DNA of 64,000 bases, from contig CALLUS010000009.1 of NCBI GenBank assembly GCA_938010435.1, forward strand, positions 1 through 64,000, given 5' to 3'. Made by a program: the position numbers and the translations under genes. The notes beneath the pieces are model-generated. The model was not told the DNA's origin and ran no database searches. It worked only from the letters and a program-made list of their open reading frames with translations. Below, in pieces: positions 27,784 to 35,713 of the stretch; the stretch's first letter is position 1, and every line of letters begins with the position of its first letter. The DNA comes from an uncultured Rhizobiaceae group bacterium. Lineage in GTDB: Bacteria; Pseudomonadota; Alphaproteobacteria; Rhizobiales; Rhizobiaceae.

Positions 27784-28173
27784 TCAGCCTCCAAAGCCGA
27801 GTTTCAAAATTGCAAATGAGCAGGTTGCACTGATTGCAATTGCAAAAAATGAGTTGGCAATAAGCAGAGCTTTGCCCATCGCGCCGTGTACGTAGTCTTC
27901 GATGATTACCTGCATACCGAGCTTCATGTGATATATGCCCGCGCCCACAACCATGAGCATGATAATAGAAACAAACGGGTGAGAAAGGTATGCGACCGTT
28001 TGTTCGTAGCCGACACCGTTTAAACTTATGATTGTCCAGATGAAAAACAGCATTAGCGGAATATTCGCGATGGCTGTCAAGCGTTGCCGCCAGAAATGCT
28101 CGGTGCCGTCTTTGGCTGAACCCAACCCGCGAACGCGGGAAAGAGGAGTGCGCATGTCGTTTTGATTGGCCAT
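27784..28173 (-). CDS. sdhD: Succinate dehydrogenase membrane anchor subunit
   Basis: Hydrophobic 129-residue subunit with three membrane helices that, with SdhC, binds heme b and ubiquinone. The N-terminal [24 protein letters not shown] is typical of alphaproteobacterial SdhD, and [18 protein letters not shown] carries the heme-ligand-region His and the Asp-Tyr quinone pair. It lies 11 bp after sdhC and 4 bp before the preferred sdhA start. Confidence 0.94.
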   Translation of the reverse strand: MANQNDMRTPLSRVRGLGSAKDGTEHFWRQRLTAIANIPLMLFFIWTIISLNGVGYEQTVAYLSHPFVSIIMLMVVGAGIYHMKLGMQVIIEDYVHGAMGKALLIANSFFAIAISATCSFAILKLGFGG

Positions 28174-28184
28174 GATTTTGCTCC

Positions 28185-28595
28185 CTAACGAACCGCGTAG
28201 CCGACGATCCAGATCAGCACCGTGAGAATCACGGAAGCGACCGGATGCAGTTTCGCCATTTTGGTGGTGAAGTCTTTTCCAAGGCCAGCGCTTGTGTCTT
28301 GTACCAGATGTTTGATGCCGCCCAACATGTGATGCATGAGCGCGAATGTGTAAGCGAACAGGATCAAGCGGCCGATAAAGGAACTGAAAAACCAGCTGAC
28401 AGTTTCAAACGAAGCTTGACCGGATGCGGTTGCGATCAACCACCATGCCACAAGAATTGTTCCAAAATATAGAGCAGCACCGGTGATGCGGTGAAGGATC
28501 GACATCACCATGGTTGGGATGGGTTTGTAAATCATCAAATGTGGAGACAGCGGACGCTCTTTAGTGGCACCGGCTTGAATTGGAGTTTCACTCAT
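28185..28595 (-). CDS. sdhC: Succinate dehydrogenase cytochrome b556 subunit
   Basis: First gene of the sdh operon; 136-residue membrane subunit with three helices. The family marks are RPLSPHLMIYKPIPTMVMSI-type N-terminus, SILHRITGAALYFG (quinone-site Ser and Arg region) and MHHMLGGIKHLVQD with the axial heme histidine. The promoter should lie in the 130 bp between this start and 28727, where I could not define a reliable consensus. Confidence 0.94.
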   Translation of the reverse strand: MSETPIQAGATKERPLSPHLMIYKPIPTMVMSILHRITGAALYFGTILVAWWLIATASGQASFETVSWFFSSFIGRLILFAYTFALMHHMLGGIKHLVQDTSAGLGKDFTTKMAKLHPVASVILTVLIWIVGYAVR

Positions 28596-28726
28596 TTGGC
28601 AATGCCTTCAACGGCTCCCTTAAATGTTATGGGTGTTCTTTAGGCCAAGGGGTTGGAGAGGTCAAAGGGGATAAAAGTCTAACAGCAAAAATGGTCACTA
28701 AAAACTGGTGGATTTATCGGACTTGA

Positions 28727-29188
28727 TTATGCGCTTTGGTGGGGTGAACCGGTTCCCGTATCAAGATAGAACTTCAAGCTCTTCATAAAGAACATGTCCC
28801 ACCCTGCTTCGCAAACCGTGAAACAGAGGAGCGTTGGATTTAAACCAACATGCTCGATTTCAATTTTGGTGCCGTCTCTGGTTTGATCAATTGTCCAATT
28901 CACTTTTGTGCCGAGCCATTCTGTTTCGATTTCTTTTGGTTGACCTTCATGTATGTGAAGTGCGTCCACACAAGTCCATTCCACATAACTTGGACTGTCT
29001 GCTTTTGTTAATTCAAATGTCCAATAAGAACGCCCGGGGGGAAATGTGAATTTTGCACGATCACCAATATTCTCCAAAGGTTTGTCAGGGCGTGTCCACC
29101 AACTCTCAACGTCACGTGTAATTGCGCGAAACGAGGTGAGAGGATCTGCGGTCACCAGTATAGATTTTTTGTAGTTTGTATTTATCAT
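28727..29188 (-). CDS. SRPBCC (START-like) domain protein
   Basis: A 153-residue single-domain protein of the Bet v1-like SRPBCC superfamily, which binds hydrophobic ligands. Typical features are the opening strand KKSILVTADPLTSFRAITRD, the WW pair (VESWWTR), FTFPPGRSYWTFELT and the long C-terminal helix WDMFFMKSLKFYLDTG. ATG 29188 is chosen because TGGAGA lies 5 nt upstream; the longer open frame has no ribosome site. No partner gene reveals the ligand. Confidence 0.8.
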   Translation of the reverse strand: MINTNYKKSILVTADPLTSFRAITRDVESWWTRPDKPLENIGDRAKFTFPPGRSYWTFELTKADSPSYVEWTCVDALHIHEGQPKEIETEWLGTKVNWTIDQTRDGTKIEIEHVGLNPTLLCFTVCEAGWDMFFMKSLKFYLDTGTGSPHQSA

Positions 29189-29306
29189 CCGAATCTCCAA
29201 AAGGGGAAAACTTGACCACAACAGGAGTAATGTGGAATTCTGATTGACGTTGCGGCATGTCAAACAGAAGGCAAGGTGCGGGCTTTCGTGCTTTGTGGGA
29301 AACAAT

Positions 29307-29789
29307 ATGCGATACTTATTACTATCGGCAATGGCCCTTTTGGCTGTGTTGGCTTTTTCAAATTTTAGCACCACAAGTGCTGAAGCTGGAAAACGTCATC
29401 ACAAACCCGCTTTGAAAAATCATCATATAAAAGCACCTGGTCGTGCACGTCACCGCGTGCGCCATCGCAAATATGCGCGTCACCGTCGCTACAAACGGCA
29501 CTCAAGATCTTCATTTAAGCAGAGCTATCGCTCGCGCTATCGGGTGATTCATACGACACGCAGAGCACATCATGTTAAGCGCTATAAGCGTCATCATCGT
29601 GTGAATTCGGTGCACCGTGGATATCGTCACCACAGGCAAGCAGATCATCGCCGTTATGCAAGTGGCAAATATCGCAATCGCACGCAATTCTGCCGTCGCA
29701 ATTGGGAAGTGCATCATGGCCGTGAAGTGGTTGTGCGTCGGTGTGTTTGGGTACACAATAGCAAGCTGCACCGCTATCAAGGCCACTAA
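29307..29789 (+). CDS. Exported His/Arg/Tyr-rich protein
   Basis: The 160-residue precursor has a clear signal peptide (residues 1-25, MRYLLLSAMALLAVLAFSNF then STTSAEA). The mature part is extremely rich in His, Arg, Lys and Tyr, with many RHRR, HHR and YKRH clusters, ending in a more ordered segment with two Cys (about residues 129 and 143). The pattern suggests a periplasmic cation-binding or polyanion-binding protein, possibly metal-related; the family is unknown to me. ATG 29307 is preceded by GGGA. Confidence 0.68.
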   Translation: MRYLLLSAMALLAVLAFSNFSTTSAEAGKRHHKPALKNHHIKAPGRARHRVRHRKYARHRRYKRHSRSSFKQSYRSRYRVIHTTRRAHHVKRYKRHHRVNSVHRGYRHHRQADHRRYASGKYRNRTQFCRRNWEVHHGREVVVRRCVWVHNSKLHRYQGH

Positions 29790-29818
29790 GGCCAGTTCTA
29801 CTTTTAAAATGATAAAGC

Positions 29819-29848
29819 CTCAGGCAGCAATTTCGGTTTTTGCCTGAG
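29819..29848 (-). terminator. Possible terminator at the end of the diguanylate cyclase gene
   Basis: CTCAGGCA (29819-29826) and TGCCTGAG (29841-29848) form a perfect 8-bp stem that overlaps the last codons of the minus-strand gene. Following bases on that strand (GCTTTATC) give only a weak U-tract. It lies at a convergent gene junction. Confidence 0.4.
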
Positions 29849-30989
29849 CCACTTTGACACAATCTCGCCCGCTATGCTTCGCGAGATAGAGCGCCTTGTC
29901 TGAAAGAGCAAATAAATCACGGTAAGTATCTTTGCCGTTCCATTGTGAAACACCAAAACTTGCGGTGCATTTTGTGTCCTCAATAAATTCAAATAAGTCT
30001 GCTTGAGATAATGCACTGCGCAATTGGTGTGCAACCAAATTTGCTCCATTTGCATCTGCATTCCACAGAAGTAAGGCGAATTCTTCGCCACCAATACGCC
30101 CCAGTATGTCGGTTGATCTGGCTGTTGCCTGCATGATGTGACCGATTTTTTTGATGACCTCGTCACCAGCCAAATGACCATACGTATCATTGATGCTTTT
30201 AAAATGGTCCAAGTCACAAATAATCAAGGATACGGGCACGCCACCACGACGCGCTTTATCGATCGCTTCCAGAGTGCTCTCTTCAAACCGCTCACGGCGT
30301 TGGAGGCCTGAAAGTTCATCAATCATAGCCTGATCGCTGGCTATCGTCATGGAATCGGTCACCGCAATCATGGCCACTGCAACAGCTACGGCGCAACATT
30401 GCATGATGATAATCATATTCAGTGTGATCCAAATAGTTGAATCCATAAACGTGTTCAGATCAACAACGGGATTCTTAAAAATGATGTAAGCGTTTTGTAT
30501 AAAGATCGCAGATGCAGTTCCGAAAAGAACTTTCGGTACATATTCGTCAACCAAAGACTTTGGTTTCAGTCTTTGAAGTTTGTAGCCAAGTGTGAAGAAC
30601 AAAAGACTTGCAGCTGTTCCTCCTATAATTGCAACATACGTGGCGTTTTCATAGATACCGCCTGCTATAAATGCGCCAACCGTTCCCAACACCCAAAATA
30701 GAGTCAAAAGCTTGTCTGTTTTCTTGATATTGTGACGAAATAGAAACGCGTTGCAACTGACGAGTATGGATAACAATCCAAAGCCCGCTGACAGGGGCAA
30801 TGATACAGCTATGTGTGATGCAGGAATTATTGAGGTTTGAGCGAATGACAAACCCACTAACAAATATGAAATCGCAAACTGTTTCACATAGTGCAAGTCA
30901 GGCCGCTTGTGCCAAAATACGTAAAAGACCAGTGCAAACGAAAATGAAATAGCTGGTGTTAGAATTCCAACGACAAACTGAGCGCTCAT
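29820..30989 (-). CDS. Membrane diguanylate cyclase (GGDEF)
   Basis: Synthesises cyclic di-GMP. The 389-residue protein has about seven membrane helices in residues 5-210 and a GGDEF domain from about 222 to 385. The active-site loop is GGEEF (residues 300-304), and RSTD (291-294) sits exactly five residues before it, as in a functional inhibitory I-site. DLDHFKSINDTYGHLAGD matches the metal and substrate helix. The usual DxLTGLxNR entrance reads DELSGLQRRERF. The membrane sensor does not match a named domain that I recognise; its signal is unknown. Confidence 0.92.
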   Translation of the reverse strand: MSAQFVVGILTPAISFSFALVFYVFWHKRPDLHYVKQFAISYLLVGLSFAQTSIIPASHIAVSLPLSAGFGLLSILVSCNAFLFRHNIKKTDKLLTLFWVLGTVGAFIAGGIYENATYVAIIGGTAASLLFFTLGYKLQRLKPKSLVDEYVPKVLFGTASAIFIQNAYIIFKNPVVDLNTFMDSTIWITLNMIIIMQCCAVAVAVAMIAVTDSMTIASDQAMIDELSGLQRRERFEESTLEAIDKARRGGVPVSLIICDLDHFKSINDTYGHLAGDEVIKKIGHIMQATARSTDILGRIGGEEFALLLWNADANGANLVAHQLRSALSQADLFEFIEDTKCTASFGVSQWNGKDTYRDLFALSDKALYLAKHSGRDCVKVAQAKTEIAA

Positions 30990-31203
30990 TTTTATAGTCC
31001 CTGCTCTTTCTCTGCTGTAAATTATCTGGAGAAAGTTGGGGCGCTGTCAAAAGTGAAGTCGCAATTCGTTCTATTGTTGGAAGGTTTTGTTTACCATACG
31101 AGACGCGCCTTCACGAGGTGTTGATAAGTTGTGCATGTGCGTCGCCTTGAGCTTGTCTAAATTAAAAACCATCCACGGGCATCGTAAATTTAGAGGTTCT
31201 GAC

Positions 31204-31800
31204 ATGACACTTCGCTCTACTCTCGCGGCACTTGCCGTTCTATCGATCTCAACTCCAACAATTGCAGCCGAAAAAGAGTTGATTGTGGCTGGTGGTTGCT
31301 TTTGGTGTATTGAGAAGGACTTTGAGCATGTGAACGGGGTGAAAGAAGTGGTTTCCGGCTACACGGGCGGAACCAAAAAGAACCCGACTTACAAGTCTCA
31401 TGAAGGCCATCGTGAGGCGGTTAAAATCATCTATGACGATTCCAAAGTAGACTATTCTACTTTGTTACATACGTTCTGGCGTACGGTTGATCCAACGGAC
31501 GCAGGTGGACAGTTTTGCGACCGGGGCCATGCTTATACGACTGCGGTTTATGTAAAATCATCGCAAGAACGGAAATTGGCAGAGGCTTCGAAAGCGCGGG
31601 CTGCAAAAGATTTAGGGAAAAAGGTTGTCACCCCAATTGTAGCGGCCTCCCTATTCACCAATGCTGAGGGTTACCATCAGAACTATTACAAGAAAAATCC
31701 CCTTCGCTATAATTACTACAGATTGAGGTGCGGCCGTGACAAAACGGTGAAATCTCTTTGGGGTAAGAAAGCTTATCCAAATGTGGATAAGACCAGCTGA
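31204..31800 (+). CDS. msrA: Peptide-methionine (S)-S-oxide reductase, exported form
   Basis: Reduces methionine-S-sulfoxide in proteins. The 198-residue precursor has a signal peptide (residues 1-20, ending TIAAE), so it should act in the periplasm. The catalytic motif is GGCFWCIEKDF, followed by SGYTGG and NAEGYHQNYY. A second Cys (RLRCGRD) near the C-terminus can act as resolving residue. ATG 31204 is preceded by GAGG at 7 nt. Periplasmic electron donors are not encoded nearby; the DUF302 gene 26 bp downstream is probably in the same operon. Confidence 0.92.
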   Translation: MTLRSTLAALAVLSISTPTIAAEKELIVAGGCFWCIEKDFEHVNGVKEVVSGYTGGTKKNPTYKSHEGHREAVKIIYDDSKVDYSTLLHTFWRTVDPTDAGGQFCDRGHAYTTAVYVKSSQERKLAEASKARAAKDLGKKVVTPIVAASLFTNAEGYHQNYYKKNPLRYNYYRLRCGRDKTVKSLWGKKAYPNVDKTS

Positions 31801-31826
31801 TAAGAATTTTTAAAAAGGAGAGTAAT

Positions 31827-32294
31827 ATGAAAACGATGCTTATGGGATTGGCCAGTTTGGCTATGGTTGTGGCTGGATCTGCGACGGCACAAGCAGATGG
31901 CCATGCGAAAGATGGTTGGATTACACAAGAAAGTGCGAACAGTGTTTCGGTGACTGCAGATAAGTTGGCCGCCGCAGTTGAAAAAGCTGGTGCAAAAGTA
32001 TTTGCCCGCGTGGACCATCAAGCTGGTGCGAAAAGTATTGGCGATGAATTGCCGGGCGCGACTTTGGTGATTTTTGGAAATCCAAAGATTGGTACCCCTA
32101 TTATGAAATCCAACATCAAAGCCGGTCTTGATCTTCCGATCCGCGTGTTGATTTGGGAAGAAGGCGGGAAAACAATGCTCGGAACCACTGATCCTGATGC
32201 GTTGAAAGAGCGTTATTCTATTGAGGGGGCTGATAAAGCGCTAATGACGATGAAAGGCGCTCTTGGAAAGCTTATGGGTGCAGCGGCTAAATAG
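31827..32294 (+). CDS. Exported DUF302 protein
   Basis: A 155-residue protein with a signal peptide (residues 1-23, ending ATAQAD) and a DUF302 domain: TADKLAAAVEKAGAKVFARVDHQAGA, LVIFGNPKIGTPIM and DLPIRVLIWEEGGKTML. Function of the family is not established. It has a strong ribosome site (AAGGAGAG) and follows the exported msrA by 26 bp; a terminator follows it. Confidence 0.88.
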   Translation: MKTMLMGLASLAMVVAGSATAQADGHAKDGWITQESANSVSVTADKLAAAVEKAGAKVFARVDHQAGAKSIGDELPGATLVIFGNPKIGTPIMKSNIKAGLDLPIRVLIWEEGGKTMLGTTDPDALKERYSIEGADKALMTMKGALGKLMGAAAK

Positions 32295-32325
32295 GCTTCT
32301 CGTCAATCCAATATTGTGATTAGTT

Positions 32326-32358
32326 GGCTCTCGTCGAAACTCGGCGGGAGCCTTTTTT
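32326..32358 (+). terminator. Rho-independent terminator after DUF302 gene
   Basis: GGCTCTCGTCGA (32326-32337) pairs with TCGGCGGGAGCC (32341-32352) through G-U pairs and an AAC loop, followed by six Ts at 32353-32358. The T-tract is directly followed by ATG 32359, the first possible start of the next gene. Confidence 0.82.
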
Positions 32359-32985
32359 ATGTCTGATGATACGTCCCGACAATCTGAAACAGTTGGTTTC
32401 AAAGCTATGAAAGACGGGACGCGTGATGACTATCTCATGCTACAGAAAAAAGAGCATATCTATAACGAAGGTACTGCTGAGCGTTTGCTGGCTGAACTGC
32501 GGCGTCAGGGTGACGTGTCGATGGAAGGATACAAAATCACGCGGTTGGATCATGCCTTGCAATCTGCCACACGTGCCCACCGCGATGGAGCCGATGTGGA
32601 TTGGGTGGTGAGTACGTTGTTGCATGATATCGGGGACGGGCTTGCGCCTACCAATCACGATAAATTTGCGGCGGCTATTCTTAAACCTTATGTGCGCGAA
32701 GAATGTGCTTGGGTGGTTGAGCATCACGGCACATTTCAAATGATATATTACATACATCACTATGGTGGCGATCCAAACCAGCGTGAGCAATTTAAAGACC
32801 ATCCCGGATATCAAACCTGTGTCGATTTCTGTGAGCGGTGGGATCAGTCGTCTTTTGACCCAGACTACGATCAAGAAGGTTTGGCATTTTTTGAACCCAT
32901 GGTGCGTGACGTGTTTTCACGCAAACCTCACGATGCAGCTGTTATGAAATCTGGCGAGTATTTTGGTTTGCCCATTCCTACCTAA
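32359..32985 (+). CDS. HD-domain protein
   Basis: A 208-residue HD-fold protein. Metal-site candidates are the His in ITRLDHALQ, the pair in TLLHDIGDG, His-His in WVVEHHGTF and later Asp residues. Sequence style is closest to the HD phosphohydrolase/oxygenase families that include PhnZ and myo-inositol oxygenase relatives, but substrate cannot be assigned. The ATG at 32359 abuts a terminator and has no ribosome site; an alternative start is Met17 at 32407 (MKDGTRDDYLML). Which start is used is uncertain. Confidence 0.8.
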   Translation: MSDDTSRQSETVGFKAMKDGTRDDYLMLQKKEHIYNEGTAERLLAELRRQGDVSMEGYKITRLDHALQSATRAHRDGADVDWVVSTLLHDIGDGLAPTNHDKFAAAILKPYVREECAWVVEHHGTFQMIYYIHHYGGDPNQREQFKDHPGYQTCVDFCERWDQSSFDPDYDQEGLAFFEPMVRDVFSRKPHDAAVMKSGEYFGLPIPT

Positions 32986-33044
32986 AATTCTTTGCGCGAT
33001 TTACACTTGTGATTGCAGGTGCAGAAATATCATGAAATAACACG

Positions 33045-33192
33045 TGCATTCTCAGGGCGGGGTGAAATTCCCCACCGGCGGTATGCAAGTTTTGCGAGCC
33101 CGCGAGCGCTGGTTGGTCTTTCGATCAATTGGGTCTAGCAGATCAGGTGAGAGGCCTGAGCCGACGGTTATAGTCCGGATGGAAGAGAAGAT
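33045..33192 (+). ncRNA. FMN riboswitch (RFN element)
   Basis: The aptamer is recognisable by its conserved blocks in order: TCTCAGGGCGGGGTGAAATT then CCCCACCGGCGGTATG, a variable P-stem with AGCCCGCGAGCG, GCAGATC then GGTGAGAGGCCTGAGCCGAC, and GGTTATAGTCCGGATGGAAG near the end. It directly precedes a lumazine synthase gene, as in Brucella and relatives where it controls ribH2. FMN binding should lower riboflavin-pathway expression. Confidence 0.95.
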
Positions 33193-33235
33193 GCTTTGTA
33201 CTTGTCACGTGAGGGCGAGTGTAATTGCGTGTTCG

Positions 33236-33267
33236 CCTTGGATGATGTGTTGGTCACAACCAAGGAG
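33236..33267 (+). promoter_or_regulatory. Candidate ribosome-site sequestering stem of the FMN riboswitch
   Basis: CCTTGG (33236-33241) is complementary to CCAAGG (33260-33265), which overlaps the AAGGAG ribosome site (33262-33267) of ribH at 7 nt from its ATG. No T-tract follows, so control is probably translational. A competing stem AGGGCGA with TCGCCTT (about 33213-33239) shares the left arm and could be the alternative fold. Confidence 0.55.
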
Positions 33268-33274
33268 TAAGTAG

Positions 33275-33688
33275 ATGGCCGGTTACGCATTTATTCAAGC
33301 CAAATGGCACAGTGATATTGTTTCACGAGCCTATGAAGGTTTTTGCGAGGTGATTGATCCGAAACTGATCGATGTTTTTGACGTGCCTGGCGCATTTGAA
33401 ATGCCCTTATTAGCAAAGAAGTTAGCCATGACGGGTAAATATGATGCCGTCATATGTGCAGCCTTGGTCGTGGACGGAGGCATTTATCGGCATGAATTCG
33501 TTGCGCAAGCCGTTGTCAATGGACTGATGCAAGTGGGGTTGGAAACGGATATTCCTGTGTTATCAGTGTCGCTTACACCCCATCATTATCAAGAAACAGA
33601 GCATCATAATACGATATACAAAGCTCATTTCGTTGAAAAAGGCCGCGAAGCAGCCCAAGCAGCGCTGATGGTGACCAATATCAGTTAA
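33275..33688 (+). CDS. ribH: 6,7-dimethyl-8-ribityllumazine synthase, type II
   Basis: Penultimate step of riboflavin synthesis. The short 137-residue product matches the RibH2 type of Rhizobiales: HSDIVSRAYEGF, DVPGAFEMPLLAKKLA and GGIYRHEFVAQAVVNGLM, with the active-site His in YRHEF. The gene stands alone after an FMN riboswitch, with no other rib gene in the window. The start has a near-ideal AAGGAG ribosome site. Confidence 0.94.
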   Translation: MAGYAFIQAKWHSDIVSRAYEGFCEVIDPKLIDVFDVPGAFEMPLLAKKLAMTGKYDAVICAALVVDGGIYRHEFVAQAVVNGLMQVGLETDIPVLSVSLTPHHYQETEHHNTIYKAHFVEKGREAAQAALMVTNIS

Positions 33689-33874
33689 ACGATCTATTAA
33701 CCTTGATTTTGAAAATAGTTTCCGTTACGGAAACTGTTGACTCGCCCTTGGAGCTATTTGGGGGCATACATATTCTGTTTACTATATTGCCCAATTGAAA
33801 ACGTGATTGGGTGTTATCGAATTGCAGCACGTCGGGTTCGGGGAAGAACTTGTTGGGCGACGAGGAGCTTAAGA

Positions 33875-34459
33875 ATGACTGTATTGAATTTGAAATTGGC
33901 TGTTGCACTTGGTTTGGGTGCAACTGTTGCCCTTTCTGGTTGTACGCGCATTGGCGGCGGCGGGTTGAACCAGGGCGGTGTTTTGCCAACACAACAAAAC
34001 ACACCAACATCTTTAACACCTGCGCCAACACCACGTGTTAAAGAAACCCAATTGCAACCTGTTAAACCTGCAACGCCAGTGGTTGAGACGCCCAAAGTTG
34101 AGGCTCCCCGAGTGGAGACGCCAAAGGTTGAAGATCCTGCTAAAATTGCAAAGATTGATCCGCCGAAAAATACAACACCTGTGACCCGTCAAGCTCTCAT
34201 TGGTGCTTGGACTGTGAGTACTGGTGGTACTAATTGTCAAATCTTCCTAGCCTTGACCAAGTGGTCTGGTGGCTATCGTGCTGCTTCACGTGGTTGTTCA
34301 GCTGCTGCAATCTCTGATGTGCAAGCTTGGGATGTGAAAGGTTCGCAGGTCGTTCTTGTGAATTCTTCTGGTGGAACTGCTGCCACATTGTTTAAGTCTT
34401 CAGAGAGCCGGTTCGATGGTTCTACCACTGGTGGTGGCGCGATTTCATTCAGTCGTTAA
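33875..34459 (+). CDS. Omp19-like lipoprotein with AprI/Inh inhibitor domain
   Basis: A 194-residue lipoprotein precursor: signal peptide with lipobox LSGC (Cys at about residue 23), a Pro/Thr/Val-rich linker with repeated VETPKVEAP-type units (about 40-95), and a C-terminal beta-barrel domain of about 90 residues (LIGAWTVSTGGTNCQIFLAL...ESRFDGSTTGGGAISFSR). The ending closely resembles Brucella Omp19, a protease-inhibitor lipoprotein. Two Cys in the domain (TNCQIF, SRGCSA) match the family disulfide. ATG 33875 has GAGGAG 8 nt upstream; the longer open frame is not supported. Confidence 0.88.
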   Translation: MTVLNLKLAVALGLGATVALSGCTRIGGGGLNQGGVLPTQQNTPTSLTPAPTPRVKETQLQPVKPATPVVETPKVEAPRVETPKVEDPAKIAKIDPPKNTTPVTRQALIGAWTVSTGGTNCQIFLALTKWSGGYRAASRGCSAAAISDVQAWDVKGSQVVLVNSSGGTAATLFKSSESRFDGSTTGGGAISFSR

Positions 34460-34531
34460 TCGCCCGCTGAATGCGATTGCTTATCAATTGATCTTGAAAT
34501 TCTCGTTTCATTCTGCTTTTGAGCATTTGAC

Positions 34532-35698
34532 ATGAGTGATGATCATATAAGTTCCGAAAAGCCACTCCTGCTTGCAGACACTATTGCTGGGGAGATTCAG
34601 TCTGGTGCGCTGAAACAAGACCCCGCGCAGACCGAGACGATTGCCGTTCTTGATGATCTGCTGGAAGCTCTCGCTCGGCCTCAACCTGCTAATAAAAAGA
34701 GTGCGCTTGGCTGGCTGTTTGCGCAAAAGCCCACGCCTGTTTTGGGTGTTCCCCGTGGTGCCTATATTTGGGGCGGTGTCGGGCGTGGTAAGTCGATGCT
34801 AATGGATATGTTTTTCGATCATGCGACCATCCCGTTGAAAAAGCGTGTGCATTTTCACGCATTTATGCAGGATGTGCATGGGCGTATACATGTCTGGCGG
34901 CAAGCCCAAAAAACATCCAAAGACAAAAGTGCTGATCCTATTCCACCGCTGGCCGATGATCTGGCTAAAGAAGTGCGGTTGCTGTGTTTTGATGAATTTG
35001 CAGTGACGGATGTGGCGGACGCCATGATATTGGCCCGCTTGTTCACCGGTCTGTTTGAGCGTGGCGTGACTGTGGTGGCCACATCCAATGTGGAACCGAA
35101 CAACCTCTATAAAAACGGTCTCAATCGTTCGTTCTTTCTGCCCTTTATTGATTTGATGGTCAGCTCGTTGACGGTCATCGAACTGGCATCGCCCACAGAT
35201 TACAGGATGGAGAAACTCATCAATGGCGATGTGTATATGTCTGGCGCGGAAAGTATTGAAAACTTTGAAGCCCTGTGGGCTGATATGGTTCTTGGCTTGA
35301 CGGTTGAACCTGCTGTCGTTGAAAAAGCGGGGCGTCAGCTCAGGTTTGAAAAATCCTGCGGTGGTATTTTGCGTGCTCATTTTGATGAACTGTGCCGCAA
35401 ACCTTTGGCTGCGGGCGACTATCTTGCCATTGCCGACCGGTTCCACACATTAGCGCTAGAGGGCATTCCGGTGATGGAACATGCGGACCGCAACGCCGTG
35501 AAACGTTTCATTGCTCTGATAGATACGCTTTATGACCGTGGTATGGTTTTGCTGGCGCAAGCTCAGGCGCGACCATCGGAACTCTATCCAGTGGATCATG
35601 GCACTGAAGCTTTTGAGTTTGATCGTACGATTTCTCGCTTGCGTGAGATGCAAGATGGCACATGGTTGTCCACCAAAGGTGGCAATCGAGAGATTTGA
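34532..35698 (+). CDS. zapE: Cell-division ATPase ZapE (AFG1 family)
   Basis: AAA-type ATPase of 388 residues, related to yeast Afg1/LACE1 and bacterial ZapE, which acts at the division site in E. coli. Walker A is WGGVGRGKSMLMD, Walker B LLCFDEFAVTDVADA, with sensor ATSNVEPNNLY. It is the gene just upstream of mdh, an order common in Rhizobiales, but a hairpin with T-tract and a 177-bp gap separate them. Confidence 0.93.
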   Translation: MSDDHISSEKPLLLADTIAGEIQSGALKQDPAQTETIAVLDDLLEALARPQPANKKSALGWLFAQKPTPVLGVPRGAYIWGGVGRGKSMLMDMFFDHATIPLKKRVHFHAFMQDVHGRIHVWRQAQKTSKDKSADPIPPLADDLAKEVRLLCFDEFAVTDVADAMILARLFTGLFERGVTVVATSNVEPNNLYKNGLNRSFFLPFIDLMVSSLTVIELASPTDYRMEKLINGDVYMSGAESIENFEALWADMVLGLTVEPAVVEKAGRQLRFEKSCGGILRAHFDELCRKPLAAGDYLAIADRFHTLALEGIPVMEHADRNAVKRFIALIDTLYDRGMVLLAQAQARPSELYPVDHGTEAFEFDRTISRLREMQDGTWLSTKGGNREI

Positions 35699-35713
35699 AA
35701 ACAAAAACTCTTA

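Noticed and set aside
33686-33703. TTAA...TTAACC upstream of the Omp19-like gene as a CtrA box
   Set aside because: The spacer is 8 bp, not 7, and it overlaps the ribH stop codon.
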